Shown: in pieces, positions 16,262-22,596 of the stretch
How the letters are laid out: each line of letters starts with the position of its first letter
Numbering within the stretch: the stretch's first letter is position 1
Origin: Deltaproteobacteria bacterium
Lineage (GTDB): Bacteria; Myxococcota; Polyangia; Haliangiales; Haliangiaceae
DNA length: 28,800 bases
NCBI GenBank assembly: GCA_018262455.1
Contig: JAGSPR010000019.1
Coordinates: forward strand, 1-28,800
Direction: 5' to 3'
The notes under the pieces: generated by a model
Seen by the model: only the letters and a program-made list of their open reading frames with translations
Databases searched by the model: none
What the model was told of the DNA's origin: nothing
Program-made: the position numbers and the translations under genes

Positions 16262-16626
16262 TGTGGACGGTGATCGGCACGATCCTGATCGCCCTGGCGT
16301 CGGTCGGCACCGGCCTGCTGATCGATCGCAGGTGGGGCGTGCTGCCACGCAACGCAGGGCTCGCGGCCGGTAAGCCGAAGCTGCTCGAGGCGCCGGGCGC
16401 CACGCCAGCGTCGGCGATCCCGGCGAGCATCGGCGAGATCGAACGCCTGCGACGCGCGCAGCACTGCACCTGCCGCACCGCGATGGACGTCAGCGCCGAC
16501 GGTGATCGCGTGACGTACGGGGGGCACGAGCTGCTCGTGCTGCGCTTTGCGTGTGCGCGCTGCGGTGCCACCCGCAGCCTGTACGTCCGCGACCAGTCGC
16601 CTGCGACAGCGGTCGCAGCCCCGTAA
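16261..16626 (+). CDS. Membrane-anchored zinc-ribbon protein, coupled to the upstream dehydrogenase
   Basis: A 121-residue protein. Residues 3-21 form one hydrophobic helix (VIGTILIALASVGTGLL), then a Pro/Ala linker, then four cysteines in CxC (69, 71) and CxxC (98, 101) arrangement flanking a small beta region: a probable zinc ribbon. The ATG shares one base with the TGA of the dehydrogenase gene, and GGAG lies five bases upstream, so translation is likely coupled. Function unknown; the coupling suggests a shared context with hydroxy-acid oxidation, but nothing in the protein proves it. Confidence 0.75.
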   Translation: MWTVIGTILIALASVGTGLLIDRRWGVLPRNAGLAAGKPKLLEAPGATPASAIPASIGEIERLRRAQHCTCRTAMDVSADGDRVTYGGHELLVLRFACARCGATRSLYVRDQSPATAVAAP

Positions 16627-16706
16627 CACTGCGCGACGACACGAGTTTCCGGCCAGCGGCCGAAACCGCGCGACGGCCCCAGGCGCGGCGCATCCAGGGA
16701 CATCCC

Positions 16707-16712
16707 AAGGAG
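16707..16712 (+). promoter_or_regulatory. Ribosome binding site that decides the lipoprotein start
   Basis: AAGGAG directly abuts one ATG (16713) and lies six bases before a second in-frame ATG (16719). Only the second has normal spacing, so 16719 is taken as the start. Confidence 0.75.
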
Positions 16713-16718
16713 ATGTTC

Positions 16719-17306
16719 ATGTCCCGTCGATTGCTCGCGATCTGTTCCTGCTCGTTCCTGATGGCCGCCTGCGGTGGTTCGAGCTCCACTGGCGATGATG
16801 ATGTCGGGGGCGTCGATGCCCCCGTCAGCGCGACCCTCGATCCGCGTGACTGCAGCGGGGTGGCGCAGAACTTCGCCGCCGCCGCGACCACGTGCGGGGG
16901 CCAGCTCCCTGCCGGCGCCGAGGCCGCGTTCAAGGGGTTCTGCGAGCGGGGCGTCGCCGCCGCGGCGATGTGCGGCGGCAACCCCGCCGGCGGACTCGAC
17001 TGCTTCGTCACCAAGGACGCGACCGACTGGGTGTGCCAGCTCGGCCAGCCGTACCCGGCGTGCAACGGCGACCTCGCGTCCGCGCTCGGCATGTACTGCG
17101 TGATCGCGCTCGGCAACCCGGCGTGCGCGTCGGGCATCCACTGCGAGTTCGACACCGACTGCAGCGGCGGCCTCGGATGCAACGGCAAGACCTCGCAGTG
17201 CTTCGACAAGTCGGCGTACTGCATCGGCCTGCCCTGCGAGTTCAACACCGACTGCCCGGCGCACGAGACCTGCAACGGCGCCGAGCATGTGTGCGTGGGC
17301 CAGTAG
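16719..17306 (+). CDS. Cys-rich secreted lipoprotein with a duplicated CxFxTDC motif
   Basis: A 195-residue protein. A short basic N-terminus and hydrophobic core end in the lipobox LMAAC (Cys18). A Gly/Ser/Asp linker follows, then a Cys-rich body. Near the C-terminus a motif occurs twice: CEFDTDCSGGLGCNGKTSQC and CEFNTDCPAHETCNGAEHVC, the 'C-x-F-x-T-D-C-x5-C-N-G-x4-C' pattern often seen in myxobacterial surface proteins. The Cys content implies disulfides outside the cytoplasm. No enzyme domain is visible. It ends two bases before the convergent sigma factor gene. Surface display is inferred; function unknown. Confidence 0.8.
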   Translation: MSRRLLAICSCSFLMAACGGSSSTGDDDVGGVDAPVSATLDPRDCSGVAQNFAAAATTCGGQLPAGAEAAFKGFCERGVAAAAMCGGNPAGGLDCFVTKDATDWVCQLGQPYPACNGDLASALGMYCVIALGNPACASGIHCEFDTDCSGGLGCNGKTSQCFDKSAYCIGLPCEFNTDCPAHETCNGAEHVCVGQ

Positions 17307-17308
17307 GC

Positions 17309-18136
17309 TCAGGTCTCCAGCGACAGCGTCTGACGCAGCGAGTAGTCGAGGTGATTCGCGAGCCGACCCATGACGCTGTCGAGCTCGTCGCCGGACAGCC
17401 GCAACACCTCGCCGAGCTGGCGGCGCGTGCGCCGAAGCACGAGCTCGCGGATCCGGGCGACCCAGCGCGCGGCGGTAGCGCGATGGACGCCATAGAGCGC
17501 GGCGAGCTCGTCGACCGACGCCCCATAGAGGTACTGCTGGCGGAGCAAGTTGCGCTCGCGTGGCGAGAGGGTCGCGAGCGCGCTCGCGAACGCATCGCGA
17601 TAGGCGAGGCGCTCCGCCTCCGTCATGGTCTCGACCGGCGCGCGCTCGTCGAGCCGCGCGGCCAGGGTGTGATCGCCGTCGACGATCGGCGTCTCGCGGC
17701 GACGGGCGCGGAGCAGCTGCAGCGCCTCGCGCACCGCGACCACGCGCAGCCAGCCGCGGAGGTCGCCGCGGCCGCGATAGTCGGCGATCTTCGCCTGACC
17801 GCCGGCGGAGGCTGGCAGCACGCGCTCGCGGACCGCGTGACGGACATCGAGGGCGAGCGCGCTACCGCCGTCGAGGTGTGCGAGCGCCGGCTCGAGATCG
17901 CGCAGGCAGTCCTCGAACGCGCGCAGCGCGGCGGCGTCGCCCTGCGACACCGCGCAGGCCAGCCACAGGTCGCGGACGCACAGCGTGCGCAGCGAGTCTC
18001 CGATCGCCACGTCGCCTGGCAGCCGCGCGGCGAGGTACGGCAGGAACGAGTCGTCGGCCAGCTCGACCCCCGGCCAGGTTACCCGGGCCGCCACCAGCAA
18101 CTGGGCCAGCATCGGATCCGACGCCGCGAGCATCAC
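17309..18136 (-). CDS. Sigma-70 family (ECF-like, myxobacterial type) RNA polymerase sigma factor
   Basis: A 275-residue protein that would direct RNA polymerase to specific promoters. The C-terminal sigma-4 helix-turn-helix is clear at about residues 187-234 (LATLSPRERNLLRQQYLYG, then DELAALYGVHRATAARWVAR). The sigma-2 part is divergent but keeps the end of region 2 (GRGDLRGWLRVVAVREALQLL, about 123-142), where canonical ECFs have LRAWLYRIARN. The acidic core-binding segment seen before it in most ECFs (DAEDxxQE) is not recognisable; LALDVRHAVRERV stands there. The N-terminal extension of about 70 residues is longer than in classical ECFs. This recalls the sigma-70 families described from Myxococcales genomes. 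It starts at GTG (18136) or the adjacent ATG (18133). It is divergent from a kinase with an anti-sigma-type zinc finger. Confidence 0.87.
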   Translation of the reverse strand: MMLAASDPMLAQLLVAARVTWPGVELADDSFLPYLAARLPGDVAIGDSLRTLCVRDLWLACAVSQGDAAALRAFEDCLRDLEPALAHLDGGSALALDVRHAVRERVLPASAGGQAKIADYRGRGDLRGWLRVVAVREALQLLRARRRETPIVDGDHTLAARLDERAPVETMTEAERLAYRDAFASALATLSPRERNLLRQQYLYGASVDELAALYGVHRATAARWVARIRELVLRRTRRQLGEVLRLSGDELDSVMGRLANHLDYSLRQTLSLET

Positions 18137-18157
18137 GATGCGCCATGCTAGCGTGAT
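18132..18157. promoter_or_regulatory. Inverted repeat spanning both start codons of the sigma/kinase pair
   Basis: ATCACG-N14-CGTGAT. The left arm carries the minus-strand GTG of the sigma gene, the right arm an in-frame plus-strand GTG (18153) of the kinase gene. The only sequence separating the two genes is about 25 bp and has no Shine-Dalgarno on either strand. It could be a shared operator; a 6-bp repeat can also arise by chance. Confidence 0.3.
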
Positions 18158-18161
18158 CGCG

Positions 18162-20951
18162 ATGTGTCCCGGCGAGGAAACGATCGCGGCCTACCTCGCC
18201 GGCCGGCTCGCGATCGCCGAGCGCGACGCGTTCGACAGCCACCTCGACACCTGCAGCCTGTGCCACGAGCTGCTGGCGGCGCTCGGCAAAGGTGCGCAGC
18301 CCCGCGCGGAGTCGAGCGCGACCTCGCTCGGCGTCGGCCCCTCGCTCGGGGTGGGATCGACCGACGAGGTCACCGATCCCACGAGCTTGCCGGCCGGCCA
18401 CCCTCTCGGACGCTATGTCCTGCTTGCCCGCCTCGGTGCCGGGGGCATGGGCGTCGTCTATGCGGCGTACGATCCCGAGCTCGATCGCAAGATCGCGCTC
18501 AAGATCCTGCGGCGAGCCGATGCGGCCGGCACGCGGCTGCGCGACGAGGCCCGCGCGATCGCCAGGCTCGCGCATCCCAACGTGGTCGCGGTGCACGACG
18601 TCGGCGAGGCCGATGGCGAGGTGTTCGTCGCGATGGAGCACGTCGACGGCAGCACGCTGCGCGACTGGCTGCGCACCCCCCGCACGCCCGCCGAGATCCT
18701 TGCCGTGTTCGCCCAGGCCGGCGCAGGGCTTGCCGCTGCGCACGCCGTCGGGCTGGTCCACCGCGACGTCAAGCCGAGCAACCTCATCGTCGGCAAGGAC
18801 GGCCGCGCGCGCGTGCTCGATTTCGGACTCGCCCGCCGGCACGCGATCGGCGACGACGAGGACGGGCCCCTGGTCGGCACGCCCGCGTACATGGCACCCG
18901 AACAGCAGCGCGGCGGCCGCGCCGATGCCCGCGCGGATCAGTTCGCGTTCTGCGTGTCGTTGTGGGAAGCGCTCGCAGGCGAGCGTCCCGCGCCCGACCC
19001 CGCCGTCGCAGCGCGGGGCACGATCGCAGGCGTCGGCGCTCGCACGATGCGCGCGCTGCGCCGTGGGCTGGCCGCCCGGCCGGAGGATCGGTTTCCGACG
19101 ATGGGCTCGCTGCTGCAAGAGCTCGTCCCGGCCCCGCGCAAACGCTGGCGGTGGGCGATCGCGATCTTCCTGGCCGGCGGCACGCTGGCCGCGGCCGGCT
19201 TTGCCGTGTTCACCGGCGGAGGCGCTACCCCGTCGTGCGCACGGGCCGGCGATCCGGTGACCCGCGTGTGGGGCGGGCCGCAGCGAACGGCGCTGCGCGC
19301 GGCCTTCGGCGCGACCCACCTGCCCTACGCGGACACCGCCGCCGACGAAGCGATCGCCCAGCTCGACGCGTGGACCCTCCGCTGGCAGCGCAGCGCCGAG
19401 GCGAGCTGCCGGGCGACGGCGATCGATCGCGTGCAGCCCGCCGAGCTCGAGGGCCTGCGCCGCTCGTGCCTCGATCAGCTGGTCGAACGGCTCGAGCCGC
19501 TCGTCGCGCTCGCGGAGGCGGCGACCCCGGCCATCATCGCGAAGGCCGACGCGCTCGCCGCGGCCTTGCCTGGTCCCGAGCGCTGCGACGACACGGCCGC
19601 GCTGATCGCGATCTCACCGCCGAGCGAGGCGTCGCGAGTCGAGGTCGGCGCGCTGCGTGCCGCGATCGCGCGCACCGAGGCGGAGATCTTCGGCGGTCGC
19701 GGCGAACAAGTACGCGCCGAGGTCGGGGTCCTCCAGCGCAAGGCCGAGGCGCTCGCCTACCCGCCCCTGCGCGCGCGCGCTCGATTTCTCGGCGCCCGGC
19801 TCGACCAGGCGCTCGCCCACTACGACCAGGCGATCGCCGGCTTGCACGCCGCGGCCCGCGAGGCCACCGCCGCGCGCGATCTCGAGCAGCTCGCCGAGAT
19901 CTGGATCGATCTGACGCAGACGCTCGGCAACGATCAGCGCACGCTCGATCAAGCGGCCGTGTTCGATGGCTACGCCGAGTCGCTCGTGGCGCTGCTGCCC
20001 GATCGCGACGCGCTGGGGCTGCAGCTCGAGTTCGCCCGCTGTAACCGCAATCGCGACAGCAGCAAGCCCGATGACGTCGCGACCCTCGCCCATCACTGCG
20101 AGACCACGATCGCCGCGGCCGAGCGCGCACGCCCACCGCGCCTCGCGATCGCGAACGCCGCCCGGACGCGGCTCGGTCACTTCCAGCGCCTGCTCGGCCA
20201 GGACGCACAGGCCCACGCCACGCTGGTCGCGGCGGTCGCCGAGGCCGTTCGCGTGCACGGCGAGCTCCACCCGGACACCGCGGTCGCGCGCTACTCGCTC
20301 GGCATCGCCGAGCTGGCTGCCGATCGACTCGAGGCCGGGATCACCGAGCTGCGTCAGGCGCTGGCGATCCGGCGCGCTGCGTTCGCAGGCAACAACCTCC
20401 AGGTCGCCGAATCCCTGCAAGGCCTTGGGGATGCGCTCGCGACCAAGGGCGAGCACCGCGAGGCGATCGCGCTGTTCGACGAGGCCCTCGCGATGGCGGA
20501 GGCGCTCGGCCAGGGCACGTCCGCGCTGGCCGCGAACTGCCACATCCTGGACGGGATGTCGCTCGAAGAGGTCCAGCGCGACGATGATGCGCTCACGCAC
20601 TACCTGCGCGCCGCCGACATCGCCGATCGAACGTTGCAGCACAGCGAGCCGCTCGCGGCGATGGGCCTCCGGCTCGCGGCCGACGTCAGCGGTCGCCACG
20701 GCCACGCCCCGGTCGGCGTGTTGCATCTCGAGCGAGCGCTGCGCCTGCTCGAGCGCGCGAGGGCCGCGCCGATCGAGGTCGGCACGACGCAGCAGCGGCT
20801 CAGCGAGGTCTTGCTCCGGATCCCCGCGGAGCGCGCCCGCGCCCGCGCGATGGCAGAGGCCGCGCGCGCCAGCTTCGTGACCGCCGGGAAGGCCGGTGCG
20901 CCGGCGCTTGCCGAGCTCGACGCGTACCTGCGCAAGCAGGGCTGGCGCTGA
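18162..20951 (+). CDS. Zinc-finger / Ser-Thr protein kinase / transmembrane / TPR fusion, candidate anti-sigma kinase
   Basis: A 929-residue protein. Residues 2-34 carry C2 and H27-x3-C31-x2-C34 (HLDTCSLC), the anti-sigma zinc-finger signature (zf-HC2/ZAS). Residues 85-325 are a Hanks-type kinase: Gly loop LGAGGMGVVY (91-100), K114 in ALKIL, E129, catalytic H200-R-D202 with N207, D220-F-G, and the GTPAYMAPEQ loop. All key residues are intact. One transmembrane helix follows (about 329-350). The extracytoplasmic part (to 929) is helical with TPR-like repeats, e.g. ITELRQALAIRRAAF and EHREAIALFDEALAMAEALG. The layout predicts an outside sensor that controls a cytoplasmic kinase and sigma-binding finger. 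Its divergent neighbour is a sigma factor. ATG 18162 is used; GTG 18153 is an alternative. Confidence 0.92.
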   Translation: MCPGEETIAAYLAGRLAIAERDAFDSHLDTCSLCHELLAALGKGAQPRAESSATSLGVGPSLGVGSTDEVTDPTSLPAGHPLGRYVLLARLGAGGMGVVYAAYDPELDRKIALKILRRADAAGTRLRDEARAIARLAHPNVVAVHDVGEADGEVFVAMEHVDGSTLRDWLRTPRTPAEILAVFAQAGAGLAAAHAVGLVHRDVKPSNLIVGKDGRARVLDFGLARRHAIGDDEDGPLVGTPAYMAPEQQRGGRADARADQFAFCVSLWEALAGERPAPDPAVAARGTIAGVGARTMRALRRGLAARPEDRFPTMGSLLQELVPAPRKRWRWAIAIFLAGGTLAAAGFAVFTGGGATPSCARAGDPVTRVWGGPQRTALRAAFGATHLPYADTAADEAIAQLDAWTLRWQRSAEASCRATAIDRVQPAELEGLRRSCLDQLVERLEPLVALAEAATPAIIAKADALAAALPGPERCDDTAALIAISPPSEASRVEVGALRAAIARTEAEIFGGRGEQVRAEVGVLQRKAEALAYPPLRARARFLGARLDQALAHYDQAIAGLHAAAREATAARDLEQLAEIWIDLTQTLGNDQRTLDQAAVFDGYAESLVALLPDRDALGLQLEFARCNRNRDSSKPDDVATLAHHCETTIAAAERARPPRLAIANAARTRLGHFQRLLGQDAQAHATLVAAVAEAVRVHGELHPDTAVARYSLGIAELAADRLEAGITELRQALAIRRAAFAGNNLQVAESLQGLGDALATKGEHREAIALFDEALAMAEALGQGTSALAANCHILDGMSLEEVQRDDDALTHYLRAADIADRTLQHSEPLAAMGLRLAADVSGRHGHAPVGVLHLERALRLLERARAAPIEVGTTQQRLSEVLLRIPAERARARAMAEAARASFVTAGKAGAPALAELDAYLRKQGWR

Positions 20952-20972
20952 TCTGGTGGCGACCCGTGCGCG

Positions 20973-21257
20973 CTACTTCGGGTGCAACGCGCGATCGATG
21001 AGCCCGCGCGCCGCCGCGGCGAGCACCTGGCGTCCGAGCGGGCCGAGGACCTGGGACTCGCTACGGCCCCGGCCCACGAGGTAGCCGACCGTCGCGGCGA
21101 GCCCGAACCGGACCCACGGGTTGTCGAGGTACGTCGATGGACTCAGCATCGTCTTGGCCGCGCGCGCGCGGCGCTGCAACTCGCGCAGCTTGTCGACCAG
21201 CCCGCGCTCGGAGATCGCGGCCCGCGTGAGCTCCTGACGGGTGAGCTCGGTGGTCAT
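20973..21257 (-). CDS. Small glycine-zipper membrane protein (YqjD/DUF883-like C-terminus)
   Basis: A 94-residue protein and the last gene of a three-gene minus-strand operon. The N-terminal half is charged helix (SERGLVDKLRELQRRARAAK); a NPWVRFGLAATVGYLVGRGRS segment then forms one short membrane helix with GxxxG spacing, as at the C-terminus of DUF883 proteins. The tail is amphipathic. Its ATG lies three bases after the stop of the preceding gene, so the two are almost certainly co-translated. In enterobacteria, proteins of this kind (YqjD, ElaB) are inner-membrane, stationary-phase and ribosome-associated; carrying that role over is inference. Confidence 0.72.
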   Translation of the reverse strand: MTTELTRQELTRAAISERGLVDKLRELQRRARAAKTMLSPSTYLDNPWVRFGLAATVGYLVGRGRSESQVLGPLGRQVLAAAARGLIDRALHPK

Positions 21258-21260
21258 GGC

Positions 21261-21482
21261 TCAGCGCCGGTGCAGCAAGCGTGCGACGAGGTAGCCCGCG
21301 GCGAGCCCGACCGCCACCGTCGCGAGCGGGTAGCGGCGCATCAGCACGGTGAGGTCCTTCACGAGGCTGGCGGCGTGTTGCTTGGCACGCTCGGTGAGCT
21401 CGTCGAGAGACATGGCGGGTTCGCCGCTCGGGGACGTGCCAGAGGCGGGCTCGGGCGGGTTGGCATCGGTGGGGTTGGTCAT
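21261..21482 (-). CDS. Small DUF883-like membrane-anchored protein
   Basis: A 73-residue protein. A Pro/Ser/Gly-rich N-terminus is followed by a helix (LDELTERAKQHAASLVKDL) and a C-terminal anchor YPLATVAVGLAAGYLVARLL ending in HRR. This is the DUF883 (YqjD/ElaB) architecture: cytoplasmic helix, single tail anchor with glycine zipper, basic end. The start codon overlaps the stop of the upstream holin-like gene as ATGA (21479-21482), and AAGGA lies just upstream within that gene, so translation is coupled. Confidence 0.75.
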   Translation of the reverse strand: MTNPTDANPPEPASGTSPSGEPAMSLDELTERAKQHAASLVKDLTVLMRRYPLATVAVGLAAGYLVARLLHRR

Positions 21483-21832
21483 GGTTCCTTGAGCGTGGTG
21501 GCGGTCTTCGTACGACGATAGGCGACGAACAGCAGGAGGATCGCGGCGGTGGTGGTGCACCCCGTGACGAGCCAGAGCGCGGCCCACCACGAGAGCCCGA
21601 GCGCGACCAGGGTGGCGACGATCGAGAGCGACAGGAGCATCGCGGTCACGACCACCACCCCCACCGCGATCATCGTGATCCGGAGCGCGCCACCGAGGGT
21701 CTCGAGCCGGCCGCCGAGCTCGTGGCGGACGTCCGCGATGTGGGCCGAGACCAGCTCGCGGGTCTCGACCAGGATCTCGCCGACCAGCTCGGGAGTATCC
21801 AGCTCGACCAGCGGGGAGGGGTCTCGGGTCAC
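21479..21832 (-). CDS. Phage-holin-superfamily membrane protein (DUF1469/YqjE-like)
   Basis: About 117 residues. The N-terminal part contains the amphipathic LDTPELVGEILVETRELVSAHIADVRHEL helix segment typical of the family. Two membrane helices follow (about residues 43-68 and 71-94, SLSIVATLVALGLSWWAALWLV) with a short turn, and a basic tail. Phage_holin_3_6/DUF1469 proteins, including E. coli YqjE, are chromosomal and not lytic phage genes. The start is uncertain: GTG 21832 gives the usual length; an ATG at 21910 would add 26 Arg-rich residues and overlap the divergent gene. First gene of the operon with the two DUF883-like genes, the same gene set as enterobacterial yqjD-yqjE. Confidence 0.75.
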   Translation of the reverse strand: MTRDPSPLVELDTPELVGEILVETRELVSAHIADVRHELGGRLETLGGALRITMIAVGVVVVTAMLLSLSIVATLVALGLSWWAALWLVTGCTTTAAILLLFVAYRRTKTATTLKEP

Positions 21833-21881
21833 CGCGACGTTGATTGCACGACCGGGCGGCGACCGCAAACGGCTGTCAGAC

Positions 21882-21901
21882 CGATCGCGTATCCGATCGG
21901 G
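21882..21901. promoter_or_regulatory. 20-bp inverted repeat abutting the start of the P-loop gene
   Basis: CCGATCG-N6-CGATCGG, perfect 7-bp arms, ends one base before the ATG at 21903. It lies in the 70-bp divergent gap to the holin-like operon. It could be an operator for both genes or an RNA hairpin masking the ribosome binding site. The CGATCG core is common in this DNA. Confidence 0.35.
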
Positions 21902-21902
21902 G

Positions 21903-22592
21903 ATGCGCATCTACTTCGTCGGCAGTCACGCGACCGGAAAGACCACGCTGTGTCGGTACGTGAGCCGGCGCTACGGGCTACCGATGATCAGCGAGGTCGC
22001 GCGTGCCGTGCTCGCCGAGATGGAGACCGGCCTGGACGCCCTGCGGACGGACATGGACCTCGTCGCCGAGTACCAGGAGCGCGTGTTCGCACGCCAGGTC
22101 GCGGTCGAGCAGCTGCACGATGGCCGGTTCGTCTCGGACCGCGCATTCGACAACCTCGCGTACGTCGCCGAGCACACCACGAACGCCGCCGCGATGATGA
22201 ACGATGCCCGGTTCCACGACTACATGAAGTGGGTCAGCCAGGGCATCGTGTTCTTCCTGCGGCCCCACCAGTCGTTGCTCAAGGATGACGGCGTCCGTGC
22301 CGGCGTGTCGTGGGACTCGGTGCTGCGGATCGATGGCATGGTCAAGCTGATGCTCGAGCAGCATCGGATCAGCTACCTGCCGATCGAGAGCGTCTCGATG
22401 CAGGAGCGCGTGCGCGCGGTCGAGTTCGTGCTGGCGCGGTGCGGGCTGGCGGAGGCGGCGGTCAAGCCACGGACACGGTCCCAGACGATCCCGCCGACGA
22501 TCGCGCCCGCGCCGCTCGCGAGCGCACCGCGCAAGACCACGGTCGAGTCGTGGCCGTACGCGCTGGTCGACAGCGGCGATCACGGCGCGTAG
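21903..22592 (+). CDS. NadR/AAA_28-like P-loop nucleoside-kinase-type ATPase
   Basis: A 229-residue protein starting at MRIYFVGSHATGKTT. The Walker A motif GSHATGKT (7-14) is intact. Further kinase-like elements are ISEVARAVL (as in NadR's helix after the P-loop), FVSDRAFDNLAYV, which matches the 'xDRsxxDxxaY' substrate/Mg segment, and GIVFFLRPHQ, the 'xxx-F-L-x-P' strand. These fit the AAA_28 family related to the kinase domain of NadR, and more distantly to thymidylate kinases. The last 45 residues are a Pro/Ala/Thr-rich tail of no known function. The substrate is not determined by sequence. It converges on the glycine-rich lipoprotein gene (4-bp gap). Confidence 0.82.
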   Translation: MRIYFVGSHATGKTTLCRYVSRRYGLPMISEVARAVLAEMETGLDALRTDMDLVAEYQERVFARQVAVEQLHDGRFVSDRAFDNLAYVAEHTTNAAAMMNDARFHDYMKWVSQGIVFFLRPHQSLLKDDGVRAGVSWDSVLRIDGMVKLMLEQHRISYLPIESVSMQERVRAVEFVLARCGLAEAAVKPRTRSQTIPPTIAPAPLASAPRKTTVESWPYALVDSGDHGA

Positions 22593-22596
22593 CTGG

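Noticed and set aside
21479..21832. Holin-like gene as a sign of prophage
   Set aside because: No other phage gene is nearby. The protein belongs with chromosomal DUF1469/YqjE-type proteins and sits in an operon with DUF883-like genes.
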